DNA of 64,000 bases from Sporosarcina obsidiansis (lineage in GTDB: Bacteria; Bacillota; Bacilli; Bacillales_A; Planococcaceae): contig NZ_WHVW01000002.1 of NCBI RefSeq assembly GCF_009651005.1, positions 186,001 through 250,000 on the forward strand, given 5' to 3'. This document shows positions 9,278 through 18,734 of the stretch, piece by piece; the stretch's first letter is position 1, and each line of letters starts with the position of its first letter. The notes beneath the pieces are model-generated. The model saw nothing but the letters and a program-made list of their open reading frames with translations, was not told the DNA's origin and ran no database searches. The position numbers were made by a program, and so were the translations under genes.

Positions 9278-9313
9278 GCGGATTCCTTTCATCGGAAGGA
9301 ATCCGCTTTTTTT
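9278..9313 (+). terminator. Terminator of the TPP riboswitch expression platform
   Basis: GCGGATTCCTT and AAGGAATCCGC form a perfect 11-bp stem with a TCATCGG loop, followed by TTTTTTT. It lies between the aptamer and the start codon at 9356. Confidence 0.92.
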
Positions 9314-9355
9314 ATTGAGTTTAACTTAAGTATAAGGATGAGGAGATGTTCGTTA

Positions 9356-10276
9356 ATGGAGAAATTAATAATTGGATTAGAATGGTTTTTGAATCCCGAC
9401 CATATGCCGCTCATTATTGGAATGAAAAAAGGCTGGTTTGCAGAAGAAGATTTAGAAATTGAAATGGTTGAACCTGAGGAACATTTCGACGCAATAGATG
9501 AAATGAAGGCTGGAAAGATGGATATCGCTATTACTGAACCATTGCACTTAGTCGAAGATCGTGCAGAAGGTGAAGATGTCGTTGGTTTTGCCCGCTTCTT
9601 GCATACGAACGGTGGAGTTATGTATATGAAAGGAAAAGGAATCGAACGTCCACGCGATTTGATTGGAAAACGCATCCAATATCCTGGTGCTCCTGGTCTT
9701 GGTGGACTTGCCATCGTCAAGACAATGGCAGAACATGACGGTGCAACGTGCAGCTATGAGGATTTTAAGTCAGTCAACAATGGTTTTTACCATACGGACG
9801 CACTAGAGACTGACAAAGCAGACGCCGCCACTCTCATTTTCAAAAACTTCGAAATTACCGAAGCACAGCACAAAGGATTAAAAGTTGATTACTTCGCGTT
9901 AAAAGATTGGGGAATTCCTGATTTTTGTCAATTAATTCTTATCACAACTTCCCAAGTACTATCCGAACGTGAAGAGAGTCTACGAAAATTTACAAAAGTC
10001 TTTCGTAAAGCGATCGATTTCATATTCGAACAACAGGTTGAGGCAAAAGCAATTTACTTGGACTATATAAAAGCTGGAGCAGAGGATACGCTTGCCATTA
10101 AAACAATGGAAGCAACCATTCCTTGTTTTACCTATGATTTCTCTATGACTGATGATTACTACAGCCAATTGCAATCATGGCTAGTAGAGACAGGGAAAAT
10201 CAAAAACCCAATTCAACCCGAAGATTTTTGGACAAATCATCTAAGTCTATTAGAGAAGTGGCCAGTGACGAACTGA
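9356..10276 (+). CDS. THI5/NMT1-like protein without signal peptide (copy B), TPP-regulated
   Basis: 306 residues, paralogous along its whole length to the protein at 2114 (both start with IGL-[ED]-WFLNP-[DA]-HMPLIIG). No signal peptide or lipobox is present, so it is predicted to act in the cytosol. It carries His64 in EPLHLVE at the site I align with the histidine donor His66 of yeast THI5, but Thr60 where THI5 has the PLP lysine (Lys62), and it keeps only the last Cys of the THI5 CCCFC motif (DWGIPDFCQ). TPP control ties it to thiamine supply. Options are an intracellular binder of HMP precursor, an unrecognised HMP-P synthase, or a co-opted solute-binding protein. The start at 9356 is preferred because it matches the paralogue, with GAGGAG about 11 bases upstream; an in-frame ATG at 9338 has a weaker site. 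Confidence 0.87.
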   Translation: MEKLIIGLEWFLNPDHMPLIIGMKKGWFAEEDLEIEMVEPEEHFDAIDEMKAGKMDIAITEPLHLVEDRAEGEDVVGFARFLHTNGGVMYMKGKGIERPRDLIGKRIQYPGAPGLGGLAIVKTMAEHDGATCSYEDFKSVNNGFYHTDALETDKADAATLIFKNFEITEAQHKGLKVDYFALKDWGIPDFCQLILITTSQVLSEREESLRKFTKVFRKAIDFIFEQQVEAKAIYLDYIKAGAEDTLAIKTMEATIPCFTYDFSMTDDYYSQLQSWLVETGKIKNPIQPEDFWTNHLSLLEKWPVTN

Positions 10277-10304
10277 GTTGGTATGAATATAATCACATAA
10301 CAAT

Positions 10305-10337
10305 CCAACGCAAAATGATTATTTTGCGTTGGCTTTA
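10305..10337 (+). terminator. Terminator after THI5-like copy B
   Basis: CCAACGCAAAAT and ATTTTGCGTTGG make a perfect 12-bp stem with a four-base loop followed by CTTTATT. Confidence 0.88.
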
Positions 10338-10393
10338 TTCAACTTAATAAGCAGGAAAGTTTAACTATTTAAAGTACAGTTCAGGGCACATGT

Positions 10394-10618
10394 TTAAATA
10401 TATCCATTAATTCGAGATTTATCTTCTTCCTGTATCTCGCTTTTTAAATCTTCAATGCTGTCTGCTCTCCGCTCATTCTTCTCTTTGATCTTAGCAAGCT
10501 CCTTACCTTCTGCAAATTTCATCGCTTCCTCGGCGGCTTCCATATTGCTAATCGTTTTGTTTAGCCTTTCTTTATTATCAGCTGTATCATTCGGTTTCGG
10601 GTAATTTTTCGCCATCAT
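10394..10618 (-). CDS. tlp: Small acid-soluble spore protein Tlp
   Basis: A 74-residue, highly charged, Cys-free protein of the Tlp family of minor small acid-soluble spore proteins, made in the forespore. It carries the family core with EAAEEAMKFAEG, IKEKNERRADSIE and a terminal NGY motif, close to B. subtilis Tlp from memory. The gene has AAGGAGG just upstream of two consecutive ATG codons; the second gives the better spacing. It stands alone between converging and diverging neighbours, so it is probably monocistronic and under a forespore sigma factor, though I could not pick a convincing sigma-G promoter. It is direct evidence that the organism forms endospores. Confidence 0.92.
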   Translation of the reverse strand: MMAKNYPKPNDTADNKERLNKTISNMEAAEEAMKFAEGKELAKIKEKNERRADSIEDLKSEIQEEDKSRINGYI

Positions 10619-10845
10619 ATGCCCTCCTTATTTTTCGTTCTTCATAGAATAGCGTTCCCGAATTTCTGCAAATTATTTAAGCTGATTTCTTCATTTCCTC
10701 ATTTTTATATCTGAAATATTTTACAGATTTTTACCATGACCTATTTTTTATAATATGCGTCACTCATACGTTGTTTAATATCCATGGAAAGCAGATTCAT
10801 GTTAAACTGACGGAAGAAAGCAAATACTTGCGAGGAGTGAATAAA

Positions 10846-11730
10846 ATGAATGAAAAACAATTCGACAAAGTGAAAAATGGCAAAGGTTTTATTGCTGCAC
10901 TTGACCAAAGTGGCGGAAGTACACCAAAAGCCTTGGCAGCCTACGGTATACTAGAAGATACATACGCAAATGAGGATGAAATGTTTACGTTAGTTCACGA
11001 CATGCGAACACGTATCATTACCTCCCCCGCTTTTGATGCAAAGCATATCCTGGGAGCAATTCTTTTTGAACAAACAATGGATCGAGAAATTGAAGGCTTG
11101 TACACGGCAGATTACTTAGCAGAAAAGAAAGGGATCGTCCCTTTCCTAAAGATTGATAAAGGGCTGGCTGAAGAAGCAAATGGAGTTCAATTAATGAAAC
11201 CTATTACCGATTTGGATAAGCTCTTACAACGTGCTAATGAACGAAACATTTTTGGAACCAAAATGCGTTCTGTCATAAAAGAGGCGAATGAAAAAGGCAT
11301 CCGAGACGTAGTTGATCAACAATTTGAAGTTGGCAAACAAATTATAGCAGCAGGCCTTATTCCGATTATTGAGCCTGAAGTCGATATTAACAGCGCTGAT
11401 AAAAAAGCTTGTGAAGAGTTGTTAAAACATGAAATCCAAAAGCACCTGGATCAGTTACAAGACAATGAAAACGTCATGCTGAAGTTAACGATTCCAACAG
11501 AAGCCAACTTATACAAGGAACTTATCGATCACCCACGCGTGGTACGAGTTGTGGCATTGTCAGGAGGATATTCAAAGGATGACGCAAATGAAAAGCTCAA
11601 AGAAAACGAAGGACTGATCGCAAGTTTCTCACGTGCTCTGAGCCAGGAATTGAATGCAAACCAGACGGATGATGAATTTAACAATGCGCTTGAAAAAGCC
11701 GTGAAATCAATTTATGAGGCTTCCATATAA
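10846..11730 (+). CDS. fda: Class I fructose-bisphosphate aldolase
   Basis: 294 residues, the size of the Staphylococcus-type class I aldolase, which cleaves fructose 1,6-bisphosphate to dihydroxyacetone phosphate and glyceraldehyde 3-phosphate through a Schiff base. Family stretches visible: [17 protein letters not shown] near the N-terminus, [47 protein letters not shown] and MLKLTIPTE, which holds the active-site lysine. The start at 10846 follows GAGGAG with good spacing; upstream in-frame codons lack a ribosome site. A decayed copy of the last ~140 bp lies at 14240-14383 in the same orientation, beyond the chemoreceptor gene. Confidence 0.95.
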   Translation: MNEKQFDKVKNGKGFIAALDQSGGSTPKALAAYGILEDTYANEDEMFTLVHDMRTRIITSPAFDAKHILGAILFEQTMDREIEGLYTADYLAEKKGIVPFLKIDKGLAEEANGVQLMKPITDLDKLLQRANERNIFGTKMRSVIKEANEKGIRDVVDQQFEVGKQIIAAGLIPIIEPEVDINSADKKACEELLKHEIQKHLDQLQDNENVMLKLTIPTEANLYKELIDHPRVVRVVALSGGYSKDDANEKLKENEGLIASFSRALSQELNANQTDDEFNNALEKAVKSIYEASI

Positions 11731-11739
11731 ATAAAATAG

Positions 11740-11780
11740 GCCTGTACTAGAAACAAATTTGTTTCTAGCACAGGCTTTTT
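11740..11780. terminator. Terminator between fda and the chemoreceptor gene
   Basis: GCCTGT-A-CTAGAAACAAA and TTTGTTTCTAG-C-ACAGGC form a 17-bp stem with one mismatch, followed on the plus strand by TTTTTA. It sits between convergent genes and may serve both. Confidence 0.88.
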
Positions 11781-11812
11781 ACATGTTCACTATTCCGTTT
11801 CTCTTCTTTAAT

Positions 11813-13897
11813 TTACACAGTGAATTTCCCAATTTCATTTTTCAAGTCTTCCGCTATATCAGATAAGTGCTTAGCCGCTGAAGATACTTCTTCAACTGTG
11901 GCAGTCTGCTCTTCCGTAGTTGCTGCAATTTCGCCTGAGTGGTTTGTCAAGTTTTCATACAATGCAGAGATTTGCTGAATGGAGAGTAGCAAATTGTCCA
12001 TGACTTTTTCCACTTCATTTGATATCGTTGTCGCTTCGGTCGTCTGTTCAGACACGGACTGAACTGCAAGTAAAATGCTCCTAAACGCTTCGCCTGCTTC
12101 ATTGACTAAACCAGAACCATTTGTCACAGCTTCATACCCATCTGTCATGCTGTCTACCGTTTTTGAGATATCATGTTTGATTTCACTAATAAGTTGGCGT
12201 ATATGGTTTGCCGCATTGCTCGATTCCTCGGCTAGTTTTCGAACTTCATTAGCAACTACTGCAAATCCTTTGCCTGCTTCTCCAGCACGTGCGGATTCAA
12301 TCGCTGCATTCAATGCCAGCAGATTTGTCTGTTCCGCAATGGATGTGATGAAAGTCGAGAAGTTTTCAATCTTCGATGATTTTTCATGTAGCTCCATGAC
12401 GGTTTCTTTTGATTGTCTCGTATAGCTGTCGATCTGTTCCATATTCTTTTCAGTATCCTTCACCCTGGCATTTCCTATTGTCGAAATGGTTACTGTATGT
12501 TGTACGTGTTCATTTACCTTACTAATGTTCTTGGATAATCCATTTACTGCTTCCATTATGGTTTGAATATCTATAACGGCTTTCTGTACAGTCTGTGTTT
12601 GGTTTTCAGTTTCATAAGCCATTTCTTGAACGGAATTGGAAATTTGGACAGAAGCGATATTCGTCTCGTCTGCACTCGCAGTGAATTCACTCGACATGGC
12701 AAGTAATTGATCAGAAGAGTCGATGACTTTTTCAAAAGCGCCTCGTACTGAAATAAGCATCCCTTCATACTGTTCAGCTAAAACACCAAAGTCATCTTTT
12801 CGGTGCAATAAGTTGGCTATTTGCTCATTTTCCATGAAGTTCAATTGTGCTGTTTGTTCTATGACTTCACTGAACTGATGAATGGGTCGAGATACTCGAC
12901 GTCCAATCACAATGGATAATAAGACAGCAACGATGACAGAAACGAACACTATTATAATGGCCGTCATGTTATTTGTATTCAATCTTTCATTAAAATAATT
13001 TTCATCATAAGTTAAAACAAGCAAGCGAGATTCTCGATATTTATTTTCTTCACTGGCATCTACATCGATTTGAGGAATAAATTTATAAACTATCCCAGAT
13101 TCGCTAGCTGTGTTCTTGTTAATGATTACTTTATTGTCAGCAATCGCCTTTATCCCCGCTTCCATTAATGACTCAGGTAGAAGGGAAGCATCTCCATTTT
13201 CATCATTTTTGTTCATAGCATAAGCAGGTTTTCCATCCACATTAATTGTATAAATACCGATATCTTGTATATATGTATGTTTCTCTTTCAAATCAGAAGT
13301 TACCTCTTCTAAGTTCAACGATTGAATTAAATCAGCAAACTGATCAGCTGTTGCCGCAATCTGAATCATATATTTTTTATCTCGAGTCGCTGTATAACTG
13401 AACTTATTCGTCTCTTTAGTCGCTTCGCTGATTTCAATACGGTCAGTAAAAAACGCACCTGAATCCATTCGTTGTTGCAAAATCTCTTTCAAGCCAAATT
13501 CTTTCAAATCGAGGCCTAAATCAGCTTCCCTTGTAGCATATTCGATAACGAATTGGTCGTTAATTATAAAAATATCAAAACCGTCAAAACGCTTTTTGAA
13601 TTGTTGTAAATCCCACGATGCTATATCTGGATTCTTTTGATATTCTTCTTGGAGATTTTTCGTAAATGCTTCCATTTTTCCCGCAAGTGATTGCTCGATA
13701 ATTGAATAAGCTACATCTGAACCTTCAATAACACTTAATAGATTATCCTCTATTAACTCTTCCGTTTGCTCTTTTTCATTTTCAAGATTCTCTTGATTTC
13801 TAAAATAGTTAATTAAAATAATCGAGAGGACCAAGATAGATATTGAAATAACTAAGGTCAAAATTAAATTTCTTTGAAATATACCCATCTTCTTCAT
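11813..13897 (-). CDS. Methyl-accepting chemotaxis protein
   Basis: A 694-residue chemoreceptor. Membrane span 1 (~12-32), an extracellular sensor of about 275 residues (~33-305, probably Cache-like), membrane span 2 (~308-330), a HAMP linker starting [11 protein letters not shown], then a long coiled-coil [16 protein letters not shown]. The hairpin tip with [19 protein letters not shown] and [14 protein letters not shown] is at ~516-560, the conserved CheA/CheW contact region. Ligand cannot be told from sequence. The start follows GAGGAG by nine bases. No other chemotaxis genes are nearby; it is an isolated receptor placed between the intact fda and a remnant fda 3' end. Confidence 0.93.
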   Translation of the reverse strand: MKKMGIFQRNLILTLVISISILVLSIILINYFRNQENLENEKEQTEELIEDNLLSVIEGSDVAYSIIEQSLAGKMEAFTKNLQEEYQKNPDIASWDLQQFKKRFDGFDIFIINDQFVIEYATREADLGLDLKEFGLKEILQQRMDSGAFFTDRIEISEATKETNKFSYTATRDKKYMIQIAATADQFADLIQSLNLEEVTSDLKEKHTYIQDIGIYTINVDGKPAYAMNKNDENGDASLLPESLMEAGIKAIADNKVIINKNTASESGIVYKFIPQIDVDASEENKYRESRLLVLTYDENYFNERLNTNNMTAIIIVFVSVIVAVLLSIVIGRRVSRPIHQFSEVIEQTAQLNFMENEQIANLLHRKDDFGVLAEQYEGMLISVRGAFEKVIDSSDQLLAMSSEFTASADETNIASVQISNSVQEMAYETENQTQTVQKAVIDIQTIMEAVNGLSKNISKVNEHVQHTVTISTIGNARVKDTEKNMEQIDSYTRQSKETVMELHEKSSKIENFSTFITSIAEQTNLLALNAAIESARAGEAGKGFAVVANEVRKLAEESSNAANHIRQLISEIKHDISKTVDSMTDGYEAVTNGSGLVNEAGEAFRSILLAVQSVSEQTTEATTISNEVEKVMDNLLLSIQQISALYENLTNHSGEIAATTEEQTATVEEVSSAAKHLSDIAEDLKNEIGKFTV

Positions 13898-14239
13898 AGT
13901 TCTTTACTCCTCTTCTTTTTTCTTTCACATTTTCACACAAAGGTATTATCGGTTTCATTATCTAAATGTTTACTCACTACTTTAGATCCGTTTCGTGGAA
14001 GATTCTTATGGTTGACGTACACTTAGATATACAACACGGAAATTAAACCTTACTTAGAAGATTATGAATGCGCTTTACACACTTGTCGCTGTGTTTCTCC
14101 TTCTCTCTAGCAACGAACTTCACGTATTTATCTTTCTTATTGCAGGTCAGACGTTCGGTCTCACCTTTGCAATAAAGTCATCTAGCACATTGGATCTGAA
14201 TCAAATGATCTCACACGGAACTTCCATTAACAGATATAG

Positions 14240-14383
14240 CGAATGAAAAATGAAAGAAAAGGACGGGCTCATTGCTAGATTCTCTCATGCAGCAGCCAAG
14301 ATTTGAGTGCAAACCAGACCGATGATCAATTTAACAATGCGCTTGGAAAAGCTATGAAATCTATTTATGAGGCGACTATTTAA
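14240..14383 (+). pseudogene. Remnant of a second fda 3' end
   Basis: About 140 bp aligns with the last ~140 bp of fda (11589-11730). Shared runs include GTGCAAACCAGAC, AATTTAACAATGCGCTTG and ATTTATGAGGC, with small indels that break the frame. The stop codon TAA is in the same relative place. The rest of the gene is absent, so this is a decayed partial duplicate in direct orientation with the intact gene. Confidence 0.85.
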
Positions 14384-14584
14384 TTGAAGATACATCTAAT
14401 CTCTTCCTAATTATTGAAGATATTCTATATCCCTTCTACCCGTTTATTATTCTTAAAAACTATCACTATCTAGTTAACAAAGCTACTAACTAGATACTTG
14501 TGCGAGTAGCTCTAGACATAACTTTTTTATATTGACCTTAGAGTAAACTCCAATGTTATAGTTTGGATATGGGAGGGATGTGTA

Positions 14585-15016
14585 ATGAAAATTAAAGAAT
14601 TTGCACAAAAATTCGGGATGACGCCAGATGGTATTCGGTATTATGAAAAAAAAGGTTTACTTTCACCCACCAAGAGTGAAAACGGTTATCGACAATACAA
14701 CGAACAACATGAGCAAGTACTACAATTTATAGTTGTTCTTAAACAATTAGGGTTCAAATTGGATGAAATTTCTCTATTACTCCACATGCAAGAGCAACCC
14801 ATTTCAACAGAATGCAATCAAATGACCACCTCTTTTATTGAGCAAAAGATTGATGAGGTTACGTTACAAATGGAGTTTTATAGTAAAGCACAGCAAATAC
14901 TTCTTCACGTTTTACAACTCATGAACGAGAACAGATACTCTGAAAATAAAGAAGTAATTGAGCGATTGATTAGTACTATGTATAGCACATCCTGTACCGG
15001 CAGCGATTCATTATGA
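14585..15016 (+). CDS. MerR-family transcriptional regulator
   Basis: 143 residues. The N-terminal winged helix-turn-helix (MKIKEFAQKFGMTPDGIRYYEKKGLL, then NGYRQY) is typical MerR, followed by a dimerisation helix and a C-terminal tail with isolated cysteines (TECNQM and STSCTG). MerR proteins activate or repress from stretched promoters and respond to metals, oxidants or drugs. The Cys pattern could hint at a thiol or metal signal but is not a recognised CueR or ZntR pattern. The stop overlaps the start of the DUF4260 gene by four bases (ATGA), so the two are translationally coupled. SD GGGAGGG precedes the start. Confidence 0.85.
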   Translation: MKIKEFAQKFGMTPDGIRYYEKKGLLSPTKSENGYRQYNEQHEQVLQFIVVLKQLGFKLDEISLLLHMQEQPISTECNQMTTSFIEQKIDEVTLQMEFYSKAQQILLHVLQLMNENRYSENKEVIERLISTMYSTSCTGSDSL

Positions 15017-15363
15017 CAATTCGACGTATGATACGTATTGAAAACGCTCTGTTCTTTGGCTTCACCTTTTTTGTCTATCACCAATTTGGCTTTTCACTTT
15101 TACAATTCTTTCTTTTATTATTAGCACCGGACCTATCTATTATCGGCTATTTAAGGAGCAAGCAATTTGGTGCGCTTATCTACAATATCGGTCACACGTT
15201 CATACTGCCTGTCTTACTTCTCTTGTTAAGCTTATATATGAAGTGGGACGTACTCTTTTCACTTTCATTAATTTGGTGTGCGCATATTTTTATGGATCGG
15301 TCAGTTGGCTATGGGTTGAAATATCCAACTAGTTTTAAATCTACGCATAGCCAAAGATATTAA
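15013..15363 (+). CDS. DUF4260 family membrane protein
   Basis: A 116-residue, very hydrophobic protein with about four membrane spans. It has the DUF4260 features as I know them: an early LFFGFTFFVYHQFG span, LLLAPDLSIIGYL, YNIGHTFILP and the closing HIFMDRSVGYGLKYPT. The function of the family is unknown. It overlaps the MerR gene by four bases and is probably its target or partner. Confidence 0.87.
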   Translation: MTIRRMIRIENALFFGFTFFVYHQFGFSLLQFFLLLLAPDLSIIGYLRSKQFGALIYNIGHTFILPVLLLLLSLYMKWDVLFSLSLIWCAHIFMDRSVGYGLKYPTSFKSTHSQRY

Positions 15364-15451
15364 ACTGCACTGAATTGGAATAGAGGATTTATAGTGCTGC
15401 TACAGGTACGCTTTTACTTCAAATTAACATATTCAAATAACAAACCAAAAA

Positions 15452-15485
15452 CCCTTTCACTCCACATTGGAATGAAAGGGCTTTA
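15452..15485 (+). terminator. Terminator after DUF4260 gene
   Basis: CCCTTTCA-C-TCCA and TGGA-A-TGAAAGGG pair with one mismatch and a CAT loop, followed by CTTTA. Confidence 0.75.
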
Positions 15486-15618
15486 ATACGAGTCATTCAA
15501 TTTCCCTATCGTGTAACGAGAAAGTATCAACACTGATTATCAATTATCAGTCTTTTACTTCTTTGTGAATAAAGCTTATTGTTGCACATACCGACATCAT
15601 TCCATACCTTCATATAGG

Positions 15619-16620
15619 TTAGAAACCTAATCCCTCATTAAGCTCTTGCACACGTTCGATCGGCAATCCCGTTATTTCAACAACTGTTTCAACATCCATA
15701 TTACGCATCAACATTTTGCACGCAGTTTGTTCTATTCCTTTCTCTATTCCTTTCTCTATTCCTTTCTCTATTCCTTTCTCTATTCCTTTCTCTATTCCTT
15801 TTTCTAAACCACGCTCTTCTGCAACTTCTTCCCTCCACTTTGCTTCATTAATTGCTGCTTCCTGATCTAGAACTTGCTTCAACCGAACTTCATACGCGAG
15901 CCGTCCATTCGAATCTAAGCTGAGTTCATTCCAGCTCGTAAATGCGTCTTGCAAATGTTTGTCATTCACCGCAATCGCCTCCAGTTCTTTATAAATGTCC
16001 TCATAGATATGCTGCTTTCGCTGATCGACGATCCCAAGCAAGAGTAACCAGCGAGCCAATACATCACTCCAAGGATTTAACTTTTCTTTTTTCCAATGTT
16101 CCAGTAACTTAGGTATCTCTATGAAATGTAATTCCAATACATCATCTATACGAAACTTTTCCTTATCTTCATATAAATGAAATGTCGTGTGGTAAGCATC
16201 GGTCTCTGCTATCAAATCAAAGTTTAAAATATTTACCACAATAGTAGGGTTTAACCTATGATACGCCATTCCTTTTTGGTTTTGATCACCAAATAATCTT
16301 GCCCAATAATAAATACTGCGTTTGATCATATCAAATTGATTCGTGAATTGGATTTCAATATTGATTTGATGTTGATCTTGCGTGGTAACCAGAATATCCA
16401 GACGTGATTGCTTATCGTTCTCATGTTCCCCGCCGATTTCTACATTATTAAACATCACTTCTTTAATCGTATCTCGTCCGTTTCTTTTAAGAATCGCGTT
16501 CAGAAAAACAATAGTAATTTCTTTGTTTTTCTCGCCTCCAAATAACTGTTTAAACGCAAAATCAATTTTCAGGTCCATCAATTCCGATAAATTTATCCGT
16601 TTCATCGCTCGCTTATTCAT
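15619..16620 (-). CDS. Rpn-family PD-(D/E)XK nuclease / transposase-like protein
   Basis: 333 residues. The N-terminal ~240 residues match the Rpn/PDDEXK_2 family, with DLKIDFAFKQLFGGEKNK, RLDILVTTQDQ and INIEIQFTNQFDMIKRSIYYWARLF, which hold the nuclease Asp, Glu and Gln residues. E. coli Rpn proteins cut DNA and promote RecA-independent recombination, and recent work links the family to phage defence. The tail has a run of GIEK units (see repeat at 15729-15805) followed by a small helical end (MDVETVVEITGLP). The size and domain order are normal for Firmicute members. It is a single-gene unit with SD GAGGG; no partner is visible. Confidence 0.87.
   Translation of the reverse strand: MNKRAMKRINLSELMDLKIDFAFKQLFGGEKNKEITIVFLNAILKRNGRDTIKEVMFNNVEIGGEHENDKQSRLDILVTTQDQHQINIEIQFTNQFDMIKRSIYYWARLFGDQNQKGMAYHRLNPTIVVNILNFDLIAETDAYHTTFHLYEDKEKFRIDDVLELHFIEIPKLLEHWKKEKLNPWSDVLARWLLLLGIVDQRKQHIYEDIYKELEAIAVNDKHLQDAFTSWNELSLDSNGRLAYEVRLKQVLDQEAAINEAKWREEVAEERGLEKGIEKGIEKGIEKGIEKGIEKGIEQTACKMLMRNMDVETVVEITGLPIERVQELNEGLGF
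15729..15805 (-). repeat. 12-bp tandem repeat inside the Rpn gene
   Basis: Six near-perfect copies of TCTATTCCTTTC (plus strand), coding five GIEK units and one GIEQ on the minus strand, preceded by a diverged GLEK. The period is a multiple of three, so slippage changes the helix length without breaking the frame. Confidence 0.93.
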
Positions 16621-17398
16621 ACATTTCCCTCGCGCTTCTTATAGTATAGTATATCATTTTCCCAATGATTTTTCTAACTACTCTGTTATTGAGTGTCTTG
16701 ATATTAAGCATAAATGCGGAGGAAAGAACAGTCAAAATGAGAAAATTGATTTGTGAGCGTATGGCAAATGCGTAGGTACGGATTTGTTGATTTTGTAAAT
16801 CTATTTTTGATGTAGAATTGGGGGATGAAAATGAATTTTCCATGTTTTTTTGAGATGTGACATAAAATTAAGATCATTCTCTTACCTTTGGAACAGGTTA
16901 AGGATTCGTGTCTGATTGATTTATCTAATTAGTGTATAGGCTGTGTGATGAACTTGTTTGCTATCATTTTTTTAAAGTTGCTCCTGATAATTAATAATTC
17001 TTTTGACTTATTTCATCATAATTGGAGATAAACTTGATTCATTTTCTACCATCTATTCAAGGCAAGCAATGACAACAGCTGTTACTGCGATGATTGCTTT
17101 ATACACTAATAGAAAAAAGTAACCTCTCTCTGCTACTCTGGCATAAGTAGATAAGGTGTTCACACTTTTGAGTTAAACATTCTTTACTTCTGACCAACCG
17201 CAATTTATGCGAATGTCACCAAATTAATCTGAAAAAAATTCATCAATTGAAATCGATCAATGTTATGGAGTGATGCTCATAGCAAAAGGTCCTCCTATAA
17301 CATGAATTTATACTGTGAGTCTATTACAATGTAAATAATTTAGCAGATTGAACTTAACATGTTATTCTTAATATAAAAAATTTCAGGAGATGTAACAA
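16621..17398. other. Intergenic region, no gene supported
   Basis: About 780 bp of AT-rich DNA between divergent genes. Short frames lack ribosome sites. One 17-codon end-like stretch at 17069-17122 (MTTAVTAMIALYTNRKK then TAA) looks like a possible gene remnant but has no family match I know. Promoters of the flanking genes should be here. Confidence 0.5.
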
Positions 17399-18154
17399 AT
17401 GATGAATTGGAATGCAGAGCTTTATGATAAAAAGCACAAGTTTGTTTCAAATTTTGGTGAAGATCTTGTTTCTTTGTTACATCCGCAACGGGGAGAACAT
17501 ATTTTAGATGTTGGTTGCGGTACAGGCGATTTAGCTTACGAAATTTCAAAAAGTGGTGCGACAGTTACAGGCATTGATGCTGCACAGTCAATGATTGAAG
17601 CCGCACAAGAAAAATATCCACATATGCACTTCAGCGTACAAGATGGCGAGAGTTTTTCTTTTGAGCCTCAGTTTCATGCCGTGTTTTCAAACGCTGCAAT
17701 TCACTGGATGAAAAATCAGCAGAAGGTGGTTCAAAATTGCTTCGATGCTCTACTTCCAACTGGCCGTTTCGTCGCGGAATTAGGCGGAGCAAATAATATT
17801 CAATCTATAGTAGAAGCCATGAAGACAACATCAGATCGGCTATCCATTCTATATGATGAAACGTTATTTCCATGGGTATTTCCTACAAAAGATGAAATGT
17901 CGAAGCATCTTGAGAATGCTGGTTTTACTATGATTACAATCAAGCATTATGAACGGCCCACTCCTCTGGTTGGAGAAGAGGGTCTTCGTAATTGGCTTGA
18001 AATGTTTAGCAACCATATGTTCAACCATCTTACAAATGATGAAAAAGAAGCACTCTATAGTGAATGTGAACGCATTTTACGCCCTCAACTTTATAAAGAA
18101 AATGGTTGGGTTGCTGATTATTGGCGCATTCGTTTCATTGCACAAAAACCTTAA
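17399..18154 (+). CDS. Class I SAM-dependent methyltransferase
   Basis: 251 residues with a Rossmann methyltransferase core. Motif I is HILDVGCGTGDLA (~35-47), the acidic end of beta 2 is VTGIDAA, and motif IV lies at FSNAAIHWM, similar to the trans-aconitate methyltransferase and Methyltransf_11 group. The substrate cannot be assigned. An AGGAG ribosome site precedes two successive ATG codons. The gene stands alone, facing a membrane-protein gene across a shared terminator. Confidence 0.88.
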   Translation: MMNWNAELYDKKHKFVSNFGEDLVSLLHPQRGEHILDVGCGTGDLAYEISKSGATVTGIDAAQSMIEAAQEKYPHMHFSVQDGESFSFEPQFHAVFSNAAIHWMKNQQKVVQNCFDALLPTGRFVAELGGANNIQSIVEAMKTTSDRLSILYDETLFPWVFPTKDEMSKHLENAGFTMITIKHYERPTPLVGEEGLRNWLEMFSNHMFNHLTNDEKEALYSECERILRPQLYKENGWVADYWRIRFIAQKP

Positions 18155-18171
18155 TACAAATCCTCTAAAAA

Positions 18172-18202
18172 AAGTCGCCTGTGTGTATACATAGGTGACT
18201 TA
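18172..18202. terminator. Terminator between convergent genes
   Basis: AAGTCGCCT and AGGTGACTT pair (one G-U); on the minus strand the stem is followed by TTTTTTT, so it mainly serves the gene at 18204. Confidence 0.75.
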
Positions 18203-18203
18203 G

Positions 18204-18734
18204 TTAGTAATTCAACCGGCGTCTCATTAATAGCATGCTGCCCCCAATACTAATTTTTATCATTCCATCAATCGCTGCGAACAATAGAAAGGGTACGCTA
18301 GTTAAAAGTATGCCAATTAGAGAGTTTCCTATTGTTAATATTCCTAACAATAGCATTAGTTTCCCTTGAGAAAAATAAAATCCAAAAAAATGTAGTCCAA
18401 TTACGATAAATATACCTAACCACAGTAATCGTAAGTCATCGAAGCCGATAACCAAACCAACTAAAGTACATAAAATGATAGTAAATAGAATCGAGTAATT
18501 ATCCATCCGATCTTGGAACTTAGAATTTTTCCCATACGCTAGTTTTTTATTTACATAAGGCAAACCAAATATCAGGAAGTAACCAATAAAATAACCAGCC
18601 CCCATAAGAAAGGGCTGTATGAATAAGTCGCCACTAGTAACTGCTGAGAGAATAATAATAACTCCAATATAAATCAGCCATACCCCTACCGTTCGTTGCG
18701 TATTATATTCTTTTCTACTTTTTTCTACCTCCAT
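18204..18734 (-). CDS. Multi-pass membrane protein (possibly DUF6609)
   Basis: 176 residues with about six hydrophobic spans starting after a charged N-terminus (MEVEKSRKEYNTQRTVG). The arrangement, with a short loop containing KFQDRMDNYSIL in the middle, reminds me of the DUF6609 family, but this is from memory and weak. No catalytic motif is visible. It lies alone on the minus strand with a terminator directly after its stop. Confidence 0.7.
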   Translation of the reverse strand: MEVEKSRKEYNTQRTVGVWLIYIGVIIILSAVTSGDLFIQPFLMGAGYFIGYFLIFGLPYVNKKLAYGKNSKFQDRMDNYSILFTIILCTLVGLVIGFDDLRLLWLGIFIVIGLHFFGFYFSQGKLMLLLGILTIGNSLIGILLTSVPFLLFAAIDGMIKISIGGSMLLMRRRLNY

